From: DATCMA01 sp036563645
GTDB lineage: Bacteria; Actinomycetota; Actinomycetes; Mycobacteriales; Micromonosporaceae
NCBI GenBank assembly: GCA_036563645.1
Contig: DATCMA010000058.1
Coordinates: 83,482-147,481, forward strand
Reading direction: 5' to 3'
Length of the DNA stretch: 64,000 nt
The position numbers were made by a program, and so were the translations under genes. Every line of letters starts with the position of its first letter. The stretch's first letter is position 1. Of the stretch, positions 8,101-16,025 are shown piece after piece. The notes below the pieces were generated by a model. The model worked only from the letters and a program-made list of their open reading frames with translations, was not told where the DNA came from and did no database searches.

Positions 8101-9512
8101 GGATCGCCTTAGCGTTCCTCACCGCCGCTGTGGCTGGCCTGACGGCGCTGGTGTTCCTCATCCCGCTCGGGACCCTGATGGACCGCCACGCCCGCGCCGA
8201 GGCGCTCGCCGACGCGGCGCGCCGCGCTGGGGTCGTCGCGGGCGCCCTCGCCGTCAATCCCTCCGCCAAAGCCCTGTCCACTGTGCGCGACACGCCGCAC
8301 GCCCCCGCGGCGGACCGCCTCGCGGTGCACGGCTTGCCGGAGGGCGGCGAACCGCGAGCCGACGCGCGCACCGTCGACCGAGCCCGCGCGGACGGTCCAC
8401 TCACCGCGGCCGTGCCCGGTGGTGTGGTGCACGTACAGCCAGTGCCGGGGCAGTCTCTCGTCGTCGAGGTCTTCGTACCGGAATCCGAGCTGAGCGCGGG
8501 CCGGTGGCCGTGGCTCGTGGGGGCCGCCCTCGCGCTCGTGGTCGTTGCGGTCGCGCTGGTCGACCGGTACGCCGCCCGCGCGGTCGCCGCGGTTCGCACA
8601 CTGATCGACGCCGCGACCCGGATGGGCGAGGGGGACCTCACCGTCCGCGTCACCCCCTCCGGCCCACGAGAGATCGCCGAGGCCGGCTACACGTTCAACC
8701 GCATGGCCGAACGCCTCGCCGCCGCGCGCGCCGACGAACGGGAATTGGTCGCCGACCTCTCCCACCGGCTGCGCACTCCCCTCACCGTGCTCCGCCTCGA
8801 CGCCGACGCCCTGGACTCCGACGACACCAGCGTCGGCACCTACTCCGCCGCCGAGCTCGACCGTCGCCGCACGATCCGGCGGATCCGCCAGGCCATCGCC
8901 ACCCTCGAAGGCGAAGTCGACGTCTTGATCAACACGACGCGCAAGGCGGTGGCGCAGGAGAGCGGCCCGGAGATCTGCGACGTGAGCGAGGTGGTCCGCG
9001 AGCGGATGAAATTCTGGTCCGCCCTCGCCGAAGACCAAAACCGCCCGCACCGGGTGCTCGGCGCGCACGTGCGCATCCCGGTCAAAGTGCAGCGGGCGGA
9101 GCTCGCGGCGGCGCTCGACGCCATCCTCGGCAACGTCTTCCGCTACACCCCGCAGGGCACGGCGTTCGAGGTGGCGGTCAGCCGACGCAACGACGGATAT
9201 GTCGCGATCCGCATCGACGACGCGGGTCCGGGAATCGCCAACCCTGACCGAGCCCTGCGGCGCGGCGCGAGCGACACGGGGTCAACCGGGCTGGGCTTAG
9301 ACATCGCGAAACGCGTCGCCCAGCAGGCCAACGGATCGGTGAGCATCGACCGCGCGGCGCTCGGTGGCGCGAGCGTGGTCATGCTGCTCGCCGACGCGGA
9401 GGCGAAGCCGCGACCGGTGAGTCGCTTCGGCCTCGTCGGCCGTCGGGCACGGGAGCGGGAGTCCGGGCGGCGCCGCTGGCCGCGCCAGCGTGGCGCCGAT
9501 GACGAGTGGTGA
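8097..9512 (+). CDS. Sensor histidine kinase, probable CTG start
   Basis: About 471 residues: an N-terminal membrane helix, an extracytoplasmic sensor region, a second membrane helix, HAMP linker, dimerisation domain with H box DLSHRLRTPLTVL, and an ATPase domain with N box NVFRYTPQG, G1 box DDAGPGI and G2 box GSTGLGLDIAK. No ATG, GTG or TTG lies near the expected N-terminus in this frame; a CTG at 8097 overlaps the regulator stop as CTGA and begins exactly before the first membrane helix. A start further upstream would overlap the regulator gene by over 100 bp. The C-terminal tail after the ATPase domain is strongly basic. It phosphorylates the preceding response regulator. Confidence 0.9.
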   Translation: MRIALAFLTAAVAGLTALVFLIPLGTLMDRHARAEALADAARRAGVVAGALAVNPSAKALSTVRDTPHAPAADRLAVHGLPEGGEPRADARTVDRARADGPLTAAVPGGVVHVQPVPGQSLVVEVFVPESELSAGRWPWLVGAALALVVVAVALVDRYAARAVAAVRTLIDAATRMGEGDLTVRVTPSGPREIAEAGYTFNRMAERLAAARADERELVADLSHRLRTPLTVLRLDADALDSDDTSVGTYSAAELDRRRTIRRIRQAIATLEGEVDVLINTTRKAVAQESGPEICDVSEVVRERMKFWSALAEDQNRPHRVLGAHVRIPVKVQRAELAAALDAILGNVFRYTPQGTAFEVAVSRRNDGYVAIRIDDAGPGIANPDRALRRGASDTGSTGLGLDIAKRVAQQANGSVSIDRAALGGASVVMLLADAEAKPRPVSRFGLVGRRARERESGRRRWPRQRGADDEW

Positions 9513-9815
9513 CTCATGGTCACGCTGCGTCCACAGTGGCGTAACGGTCCGATCCCTCACCAATCTGGGATAAGCCCAAAAATTGAGAACTTTCTTAGGT
9601 CTGCCTTAACGCCGTTCCGTCGACGGGCGTGACGTGTCACCATCGATGGCGATCCCCACCCCGCTCCCGGACCGCAGCCCGCGAACCCACCCACCCCGGT
9701 CCGTGGAGCGACGGGCGCGGCGAGCGCGGTTTCTCTCGTCACCGGCTGCTCTCGCCGCGCCCGACCACGCCCGTCCCCCACCCAGTGGTGTGAGAGCGAC
9801 GCGCACGGCCCGCGG
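9513..9815. other. Intergenic region between convergent genes
   Basis: No convincing gene is seen in these 303 bases. A less GC-rich patch near 9566-9610 has a four-base hairpin (TGGG/CCCA at 9566-9578) followed by A and T runs, which may end transcription of the kinase gene or the oppositely directed deaminase gene. Short open frames here have no recognisable features. Confidence 0.4.
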
Positions 9816-10859
9816 TCACAGCGCGGCGGCGTCGCTCTCCACGCTGTGCGCCACGTACGCGTCGATCTCCGCCAGAATCCGGGCTTTCTCGGCGTCGGGG
9901 AGGAACGAGGCGGTCACCGCGTTGCGGGCCAACGTCGCGATCCCCTCACGCCCCCAGCCGAGGAGTCGGGCGGCGATGGCGTACTCGTCGGTGAGCGTGG
10001 TGCCGAACATCGGTGGATCGTCGCTGTTGATGGTGACGAGGAGTCCGGCCTCCACCATGCGGGGCAGCGGGTGCTCCGCGAGGCTGGGCACCGCGCGGGT
10101 GCGCACGTTGGAGGTCGGGCAGACCTCCATGGCGATGCGCTGCTCGGCGAGGTACTCCAGCAGGACGGGGTCGTCGACGCACGAGATGCCGTGGCCGATC
10201 CGCTCGGCGCCGAGCTCGCGCACCGCCTCCCATATGGACTGTGGCCCGGTGGTCTCCCCGGCGTGCGGCACCGAGCGCAGCCCGGCCGCGCGCGCCTGAT
10301 CGAAGTACGGCTTGAACTGCGCGCGAGGCACCCCGACCTCGGGGCCGCCGAGCCCAAAGCTGATCAACCCCGCCGGTTGCTCCTCCAGCGCGATGCGCAG
10401 CGTCTCCTCGGCGGCGCGCAACCCCGCCTCTCCGGGGATGTCAAAACACCAGCGCAGCACGACGCCGAGCTCCGCCTCGGCCCGTACGCGCGCGTCCTCG
10501 ATCGCCTCGCAGAACGCGCGGGCCGGGATGCCGCGGCGCACGTGGGAGTACGGCGTGATGGTGAGCTCGGCGTAGCGCACCTGCTGCCGCGCCAGCTCCC
10601 GGGCCACCTCATAGGTGAGGAGCCACACGTCCTCCTCGTCACGAATGAGATCCACGACGCTGAGGTAGACCTCAATGAAGTGGGCGAAATCCCGGAACAC
10701 GAAGTAGTCGGCCAGCGCCGCCGGATCCGCCGGCACGGGGGTGTGGCCCTCGTGCCGAGCGGCGAGCTCCGCGACGATCCGCGGCGAGGCGGACCCCACG
10801 TGGTGGACGTGCAGCTCGACCTTCGGTAGCCCGGCGATGAAGGCGGTCAGCTCGGTCAC
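9816..10859 (-). CDS. Adenosine deaminase family enzyme, possibly aminodeoxyfutalosine deaminase
   Basis: A 347-residue TIM-barrel amidohydrolase that deaminates an adenine-containing nucleoside. The metal-binding HVH motif sits near residue 18, followed by HAGE near 200, HGISC near 222 and the SDDP motif near 278. The first motif reads ELHVHHVGS instead of the usual ELHxHLxGS. To my recollection this HxHH form is typical of a separate actinobacterial subgroup, some members of which act on 6-aminodeoxyfutalosine in menaquinone synthesis. The start is GTG with GGGAGAGGGAG upstream. No other menaquinone gene is in the window, so adenosine deaminase remains an alternative. Confidence 0.85.
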   Translation of the reverse strand: MTELTAFIAGLPKVELHVHHVGSASPRIVAELAARHEGHTPVPADPAALADYFVFRDFAHFIEVYLSVVDLIRDEEDVWLLTYEVARELARQQVRYAELTITPYSHVRRGIPARAFCEAIEDARVRAEAELGVVLRWCFDIPGEAGLRAAEETLRIALEEQPAGLISFGLGGPEVGVPRAQFKPYFDQARAAGLRSVPHAGETTGPQSIWEAVRELGAERIGHGISCVDDPVLLEYLAEQRIAMEVCPTSNVRTRAVPSLAEHPLPRMVEAGLLVTINSDDPPMFGTTLTDEYAIAARLLGWGREGIATLARNAVTASFLPDAEKARILAEIDAYVAHSVESDAAAL

Positions 10860-10964
10860 GCGCTCCCTCTCCCATGACGCTGAGCGGAGGAGACACGAGG
10901 GTATCGCGCCACCTCCGCGCGCCAGGCGGTGGCGGTGCGCGCGGAGCGTGCCGGGCCAGGGCGC

Positions 10965-11672
10965 TCAGCGCGGCGGCTCGATGACGACCGGTTCGTCGAA
11001 CTGGACGAAATCCACCGTGATCGTCCCCGTCTGGTTGCGGACCGGCAGCTCGATCCGCTGCGGCAGCCGCCGATCGTCCCCGATCCACATCGTCCCGGTG
11101 ATCTTCTCATTGATCCCGGGCACGAGAGTGGTGAGCGCCCGAGTGTCGAAAGTGGCCCGCACCCGATACGCCGCCCTGGCCGGGTCGTACGCCTCGGTCC
11201 GCGCGTCGTGGGCGGTGGCGAAGAGGTGGGCGAGGCCACGCTCGGGATCGAGCAACGCGGTCGGGTCGTAGACCGCGGCGGCCGTCGTCAGCGGCACCTG
11301 CCGCCAGTCGCCGCCGCCGACGCGGACGTACGCCGTGTCCCCCACGGCGACGAACTCCGCCTCCGGGGAATCGACGTCCCGGGCGAGCCGAGCTCGCCCT
11401 TCGGCTTCTCCGGACCGGGTCACCACCCCGTGGGCGCCCGTGATGCCGAGCATCTCCCCCGCCCCGCTGGTGCTGATGTCAAACCGCACCGTCTGGACAG
11501 CGCGCAACTCGGCCGCGGCCGCGCTGAGTAGGTCCGCCGCGGCGGGCAGCGACTCCCCGCTCTCCCGCGCCGCCTCGCGGCGCGGGCAGCCCATGGTGAG
11601 GAGCAGCACGGCGACGAGGGCCGCCGCCGACACGACCGCTCGCCACGTCGTCCCAACGCCCCGCACGGTCAA
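10965..11672 (-). CDS. LppX/LprG-family lipoprotein
   Basis: A secreted lipoprotein of about 235 residues with a hydrophobic signal ending in a lipobox (LLLTMGC). The body matches the general pattern of the LppX/LprAFG family, whose members carry lipids between the inner membrane and the cell envelope. The start is uncertain: TTG at 11672 overlaps the upstream stop as TTGA, while GTG codons at 11681 and 11666 are also possible. It is the last gene of a coupled run with the DUF4235, DUF3618 and holin-like genes. Lipid cargo cannot be predicted. Confidence 0.8.
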   Translation of the reverse strand: MTVRGVGTTWRAVVSAAALVAVLLLTMGCPRREAARESGESLPAAADLLSAAAAELRAVQTVRFDISTSGAGEMLGITGAHGVVTRSGEAEGRARLARDVDSPEAEFVAVGDTAYVRVGGGDWRQVPLTTAAAVYDPTALLDPERGLAHLFATAHDARTEAYDPARAAYRVRATFDTRALTTLVPGINEKITGTMWIGDDRRLPQRIELPVRNQTGTITVDFVQFDEPVVIEPPR

Positions 11673-11926
11673 CTCGGCCACTGTCCCGTCAACCGCCGGA
11701 ATCCACTGGCCCCAGCCCGATCGACAGCAGCCCGGATCAGGCCGAGGATCGCGCCGTGCAGCGTCGCGGCGGCCAGGATCTCCCCCCATCCCCGCCGCTC
11801 GTCGGTGGCGCTGGGCGCCTCACCATCGCCCGACGCCAGCCGCCACACGGTTCGGAACGCCGCGCTGGCGAGCGCGCTCGCCGCGAGGCTGAGCGCCACC
11901 CCCACAGGCTTGTAGAGCTTGCTCAC
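11669..11926 (-). CDS. DUF4235 membrane protein
   Basis: An 85-residue protein starting KLYKPVGVALSL and ending with a second hydrophobic helix, the pattern of the actinobacterial DUF4235 family. Two membrane segments are expected. The start ATG overlaps the DUF3618 stop by four bases. Its function is unknown; in other actinobacteria it is regularly found beside DUF3618 and holin-like proteins, as here, which suggests a shared membrane or stress role. Confidence 0.85.
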   Translation of the reverse strand: MSKLYKPVGVALSLAASALASAAFRTVWRLASGDGEAPSATDERRGWGEILAAATLHGAILGLIRAAVDRAGASGFRRLTGQWPS

Positions 11927-12207
11927 CGGCGCCTCCTTCGCCGCACGAACACCACGACCACTGCCGCGGCGCCCACCGCGGCCACGATGAGTGGCAGGCG
12001 CCAGCGCGAGTGGCCGCCGCGCGCCTGATGACCCGCGTGGCTCGCCTGGCCCCGAACCCGTTGCCAGGTGCGGTGCGCCGACGTGCGAAGCCGCGCCTTG
12101 ACGTCAGCCTTCTCGGCCAACGCCTGCACCGTCTCGCCGAGCTCCGCGCGCGTCTGCCGGATCTGCGCGCGCAGCGCGTCACGATTGCCCGTGCCGTCGG
12201 CGCTCAT
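11923..12207 (-). CDS. DUF3618 family membrane-anchored protein
   Basis: A 94-residue protein with an N-terminal amphipathic, coiled-coil-like region (QIRQTRAELGETVQALAEK, characteristic of DUF3618) and a single C-terminal membrane helix followed by an arginine tail. It is coupled to both neighbours by four-base overlaps. No biochemical function is known for the family. Confidence 0.88.
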   Translation of the reverse strand: MSADGTGNRDALRAQIRQTRAELGETVQALAEKADVKARLRTSAHRTWQRVRGQASHAGHQARGGHSRWRLPLIVAAVGAAAVVVVFVRRRRRR

Positions 12208-12626
12208 CCACGCCCCCGGCTCTTCACGGCGTCACTGACCGTCCGCACGTCGGCCCGGACACCATCGGTGACCGCCTTCGGTACCGGCGACCCCGCCTGC
12301 TTGATCCGGTGCCGCCCCGCCAGCAGGAGCAGCCCACTGCTGGCGAAGGCCACCACCGCGACGATCACCGCTGCCAGCCAGGCCGGCATGGCGAGCGCGA
12401 GCGCGAGCACCGCCGCGACGATCAACGTGCCGATCCCGCAGAACGCGAGCACCCCGCCCGCGCCGGCGAGCCCCATCCCGACGCCGGCTTGCCGGGCCTT
12501 ATCCGCGATCTCCAGTCGGGCCAGGGTGAGCTCGTCCCGGACGAGTCGGGAGATCTGCTCCGTCGCTTGCTGCACCAACTTGGCCGTGGACTGCGCAGAC
12601 GCCGGCCGGTCGAGCACATCGGCCAT
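12204..12626 (-). CDS. Phage holin-like superfamily III membrane protein
   Basis: A 140-residue protein with an amphipathic N-terminal helix (RLVRDELTLARLEIADKAR) followed by two closely spaced hydrophobic helices, the layout of the actinobacterial phage holin-like family (PF07332 type). Despite the family name there is no phage context. It starts at ATG 12626 after an AGGAGGA ribosome-binding site and leads the coupled set with the DUF3618, DUF4235 and lipoprotein genes. Confidence 0.85.
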   Translation of the reverse strand: MADVLDRPASAQSTAKLVQQATEQISRLVRDELTLARLEIADKARQAGVGMGLAGAGGVLAFCGIGTLIVAAVLALALAMPAWLAAVIVAVVAFASSGLLLLAGRHRIKQAGSPVPKAVTDGVRADVRTVSDAVKSRGRG

Positions 12627-12717
12627 GGTGTCCTCCTTCTCCGGTTACCCGGCACGTATGCCCCGCTGACCGGGCCGGCAATCCTCGCGGGGGACCGCGG
12701 GTGGACGAACCGCGGGA

Positions 12718-13065
12718 CTAGGCGCGTCCGATCCGGATGGACACCTGGCTGTCGGTGACCCGGTCGAGGGTCACGGCGAGCCCGGCGACCTCGACGCCCT
12801 CCTGGTCGTGGGTGAGGGTGAGCCGCTCGCCGGCGACCTCCACGGTCACGGTCGAGCCGTCCACGCGGACGAGCCGAGCCTCGATGCCGAGCACATGGGC
12901 GCTCACCTCGACGCCGCGATCGAACGTGACGACGCAGGAGTCCAGGCCACAGTCAGTCTCGACTCCCTCGCCGCTACAGCCGGCGAGCAGCGCGGCGGTG
13001 AGGGCGAGACTGGCGGCCAGGCCGTGACGGGCGGGCTTCGGGAGACGAGAGAAACGCCTGATCAC
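12718..13065 (-). CDS. Small lipoprotein of unknown function
   Basis: About 115 residues with a signal peptide ending in a lipobox (ALLAGC) and a compact beta-rich body with two cysteines (DCGLDSC) that could form a disulfide. I chose the GTG at 13065, which gives a short basic N-terminus before the hydrophobic segment; the ribosome-binding site is weak, so this is a judgement. The gene is separate from the operon downstream (about 90 bp gap). No family recognised. Confidence 0.65.
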   Translation of the reverse strand: MIRRFSRLPKPARHGLAASLALTAALLAGCSGEGVETDCGLDSCVVTFDRGVEVSAHVLGIEARLVRVDGSTVTVEVAGERLTLTHDQEGVEVAGLAVTLDRVTDSQVSIRIGRA

Positions 13066-13224
13066 GGATGTGAGCGTACGGAATCGACGCGAGGTGACCA
13101 CCGACGCGCGCCGCCGGCTCGGCTCGGCACCCAGGTGACACTGCGTCGCCATCAGACGACGAGCCGCAGCGAACACCCCCGAGGGGATCTACCCTGAAGG
13201 TGCCTGGAAGGGGGTGCGCGACCG

Positions 13225-13512
13225 ATGAGCGTCTTGGTCGAAGACAACCCGGCGCGCCGGCGGTTCGAGATTCTCGTCGACGGGTGTTTGGCCGGCTTCG
13301 CGGTCTACGAGCTCCGACAGGACACGGTCGTCTTCCTCCGCACCGAGATCAACGGCGCGGCACAGGGCCGGGACGTCGGTGAGGATCTCGTACGGCGTGC
13401 GCTCGAGCAGGTCCGCGCACGCGGCGAACGAGTCGCGGTGGAGTGTCCGGTCGTCGCCACGTACATCGAACGCCACCCGGACTACGCCGATCTCGTGGTG
13501 ACCATAGACTGA
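13225..13512 (+). CDS. GNAT-like N-acetyltransferase, short type
   Basis: A 95-residue protein of the short GNAT type (YidJ-like). The region EDLVRRALEQVRARGERVAVECP contains the helix and strand typical of acetyl-CoA binding in this subfamily, followed by YIERHPDY, a conserved C-terminal motif. A strong GGAAGGGGG precedes the ATG. Substrate unknown; family members are poorly characterised. Confidence 0.85.
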   Translation: MSVLVEDNPARRRFEILVDGCLAGFAVYELRQDTVVFLRTEINGAAQGRDVGEDLVRRALEQVRARGERVAVECPVVATYIERHPDYADLVVTID

Positions 13513-13549
13513 CAGCGATGCCGAGCAGCGGCGTGCGAGAGTGCACGCT

Positions 13550-13675
13550 ATGGATCACCCTCTCGCCACTGACGCGGTCGACTGGCACGACATCCCCGGC
13601 GTCCAGCTCGTAGGTGCGATCATCGGCATCATGTTGATCATCGCGGCGATCCAGAAGATGATCGGCAAAGACTGA
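13550..13675 (+). CDS. 41-residue single-pass membrane protein
   Basis: The frame from ATG 13550 to TGA 13675 encodes a polar, acidic N-terminus followed by one hydrophobic helix rich in isoleucine and methionine and a short basic end (QKMIGKD). No clear Shine-Dalgarno sequence is present, so translation is uncertain. It lies 38 bp after the GNAT gene. No family recognised. Confidence 0.45.
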   Translation: MDHPLATDAVDWHDIPGVQLVGAIIGIMLIIAAIQKMIGKD

Positions 13676-13835
13676 CGGCGATCGCTCGGGTACGGCGTCG
13701 TGACCGCGGTGCGTGCCCGGCGGGGCGCCGATCCCGGCGGGTGTGGCGCGCCGCGGGGATGAGACGAGCGCTGGCAGGCATGGGGCGACGCGCGGCCGGG
13801 TATCCCGCTCGCGACACGACGGCGAGGGGGTTCGG

Positions 13836-14786
13836 ATGCGGGTCGGCTTTTTCCTGTGCACCGAGGAGTACGATCCGGCGTCACTGCTGGCCCAGGCGCG
13901 CGCCGCGGAGGAGGCGGGCTTCCAAGGGCTGTGGATCTCCGATCACTTCCACCCCTGGAACGACGCGCAGGGGCAGAGCCCATTCGTGTGGTCGGTGATC
14001 GGCGCGCTGAGCCAGGTGTGCCGGCTGCCCGTGACGACCGCGGTGACCTGCCCCACGGTGCGCATCCATCCGGCGATCATCGCCCAGGCGGCGGCGACGA
14101 GCGCGGTGCTGCACGAAGGGCGGTTTGTCCTCGGTGTCGGCACAGGCGAAGCGCTCAACGAGCACATCTTCGGGGACCCGTGGCCCCCAGCCGCGGTCCG
14201 GATGGAGATGCTCGAAGAGGCGGTCCAGCTTATCCGTCGCTTGTGGACTGATGAGGTCGTCAGCCACGAGGGCGCGCACTACTCCGTCGAGAACGCCCGG
14301 ATCTACACCCTCCCGGAAACTCCGCCACCGATCTACGTCTCGGGTTTCGGTCCGAAGTCGGCCAAGCTCGCGGCGCGGATCGGCGACGGCTACATTGGCG
14401 CGGAGCCGACCCGCGAGCTCGTCGACCGCTTCCGCGCCAGCGGTGGGGGGAACAAGCCCTGCCAGGCGAGCTTTAAGGCCGCGTACGCGGAGTCGGAGGA
14501 CGAGGGGATGCGCCTGGCGCACCAGCGCTGGACAAGCGACCTGCTGCCGGGCGAACTCGCCCAAGTGCTGCCGTACCCACGACACTTCGAGCAAGTCGGC
14601 GCCCTGGTGACGCCGGAGATGATGAAGAAGAAGTTCGTCTGCGGCAACGACCCCGAGGCGCACCTGCGAAAGATCGAAGAGTATCGGCAGGCCGGCTACG
14701 ACGAGGTGTACGTGGGCAGCACGGGGCCGCACTACCTGGAGCTCATCCGCATGTACGCCGAGCACGTCCTGCCGGCCGTCACGTAG
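13836..14786 (+). CDS. LLM-class F420-dependent oxidoreductase (glucose-6-phosphate dehydrogenase-like)
   Basis: A 316-residue TIM-barrel enzyme of the luciferase-like superfamily that uses the deazaflavin F420. It matches the FGD-related subgroup: WISDHFHPW, the TAVTCPTVRIHPA segment and VLGVGTGEALNEH are the F420-contacting stretches. ATG 13836 follows GAGGGGG and begins the first strand directly (MRVGFFL). True Fgd1 oxidises glucose 6-phosphate; this protein belongs to the wider group whose substrates are mostly unknown. Presence of the gene implies that the host makes F420. Confidence 0.88.
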   Translation: MRVGFFLCTEEYDPASLLAQARAAEEAGFQGLWISDHFHPWNDAQGQSPFVWSVIGALSQVCRLPVTTAVTCPTVRIHPAIIAQAAATSAVLHEGRFVLGVGTGEALNEHIFGDPWPPAAVRMEMLEEAVQLIRRLWTDEVVSHEGAHYSVENARIYTLPETPPPIYVSGFGPKSAKLAARIGDGYIGAEPTRELVDRFRASGGGNKPCQASFKAAYAESEDEGMRLAHQRWTSDLLPGELAQVLPYPRHFEQVGALVTPEMMKKKFVCGNDPEAHLRKIEEYRQAGYDEVYVGSTGPHYLELIRMYAEHVLPAVT

Positions 14787-14878
14787 CCCGCACGACCCCT
14801 ATCGCCGCCACGCCGCTCGTGCGGATGAGGCAGCCGCAGGGCCTGGCCCTGCTCTCGTCGCGGAGCTGGAGGTAAGCC

Positions 14879-14977
14879 GTGGAGGGAATATCCGGTTGCG
14901 TCGGGATCCTCTGTGTCCTGATCGTGGCGGCGATCGTCGCCTGGATATGGCTGCGGCGGGAACGCCGCCAGCCGTAG
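14879..14977 (+). CDS. 32-residue membrane peptide
   Basis: GTG at 14879, preceded by GGAGCTGGAGG at good spacing, opens a frame of 32 codons: a short N-terminus, one hydrophobic helix with two cysteines and two tryptophans, and an arginine-rich tail. The clear ribosome-binding site and positive-inside pattern support a real small membrane protein. No family recognised. Confidence 0.5.
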   Translation: MEGISGCVGILCVLIVAAIVAWIWLRRERRQP

Positions 14978-15010
14978 GGGCGTCGGGCTGACGGGGCGCG
15001 CCCAGCGCCC

Positions 15011-15070
15011 CTCACTCCTGGCGTAGCAGCTCGAACACAGCTCACTCCTGCCGGAGCAGGTCGAGCACGG
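15011..15070. repeat. 30-bp tandem duplication at the 3' end of the topoisomerase gene
   Basis: Bases 15011-15040 repeat 15041-15070 with 25 of 30 identical. The copy inside the gene encodes its last nine or so residues and stop; the second copy duplicates them just beyond the stop. Confidence 0.75.
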
Positions 15071-16025
15071 CGCGCTCCAGCGCGGCCCGCGAGGCGCGGC
15101 GGGGAATGTCGGCTGTCACCCCGTCGTGGAACAGCTCGACCACCCGGGGGTCCACATACGACTTTCGCGCGACCGCCGGGGTGTTCCCCAACAGCTCCGC
15201 CACCTCGCGCATGACCGAGGCGACCGCACGCCGGCAGCGTCCCGCGGTCGGCTGCGTCCCCGTCTCCGCGAGCCGGGCGGCGGCGAGGACCGTGCCGTGC
15301 CAGGTCCGGAAATCCTTCGCCGTCATCGGGCCACCGCTCGCCTCCCGCAGGTACGCGTTGATATCGTCGCTGTGCACGTCCCGCCACTGGCGCTCGGCCC
15401 AATAGGCGAAGAGCCGATCGGCGGTACGCCGCCGGCGCCGCAAGTCCCGGAGGACCGCGCACACACCCGGATCCTCGACCCGGCGCACGAGCTCGACCCC
15501 GCCCTTGGCCGGGAAGGCCAGTACCACCGCGCCGCGGCGGGCGCGCACGTGTTCGGGACGCAGGGTGGCGACGCCGAACGTCGGGTCCTCCCCCGCGGCG
15601 TACTCGTCGCACCCCACCCGGAACACGCCCAGGTCCAGCAAGCGCACCGCGGCCGCGAGCACCCGCTCGCGGGTCAGGCCCCGTCGACGGAGATCCGCGG
15701 CGACTCGCCGGCGCAGGGCGGGCAGCCGGGCCGCCACGTCGAGGATGTGGTCGAACTTCGCCTCGTCACGCCGCGCCCGCCACAGGGGGTGGTACAGGTA
15801 CTGCTTGCGCCCGGCGGCGTCGATGCCGGTCGCTTGGATGTGCCCGTCGGGGTCCGGGCACACCCACACGTCCCGCCACGCCGGCGGAATCGCGAGTGAG
15901 CGCAGCCGGGCGAGCTGCCGGGGATCGGTGAGCGGTCGTCCGTCGCCGTCGAGGAAGCTGAACCCGCGGCCACGGCGACGCCGACGGTACCCCGGGCCGT
16001 TGGGATCACTCCGCCGCAGCCGCAT
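15042..16025 (-). CDS. DNA topoisomerase IB (poxvirus/eukaryote type)
   Basis: A 327-residue bacterial type IB topoisomerase, which relaxes supercoils through a 3'-phosphotyrosyl bond. Recognisable are IPPAWRDVWVCPDPDGH and GRKQYLYHP in the N-terminal half, the catalytic-domain stretch SGGPMTAKDFRTWHGT, and the nucleophile tyrosine in ARKSYVDPRVV. The ATG at 16025 overlaps the upstream glycosyltransferase end by 20 bp, so the gene is the tail of the heptose operon although its function is unrelated. Length is normal for the bacterial family. Confidence 0.93.
   Translation of the reverse strand: MRLRRSDPNGPGYRRRRRGRGFSFLDGDGRPLTDPRQLARLRSLAIPPAWRDVWVCPDPDGHIQATGIDAAGRKQYLYHPLWRARRDEAKFDHILDVAARLPALRRRVAADLRRRGLTRERVLAAAVRLLDLGVFRVGCDEYAAGEDPTFGVATLRPEHVRARRGAVVLAFPAKGGVELVRRVEDPGVCAVLRDLRRRRRTADRLFAYWAERQWRDVHSDDINAYLREASGGPMTAKDFRTWHGTVLAAARLAETGTQPTAGRCRRAVASVMREVAELLGNTPAVARKSYVDPRVVELFHDGVTADIPRRASRAALERAVLDLLRQE

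Noticed and set aside
9557..9806. Short minus-strand open frames in the gap before the deaminase gene
   Set aside because: Overlapping frames of 66-74 codons with no pattern; the region is better explained as terminator/spacer.
12204..12626. Prophage remnant from the holin-like protein
   Set aside because: The family is a general actinobacterial membrane protein; neighbours are DUF3618 and DUF4235 genes and no phage gene is nearby.
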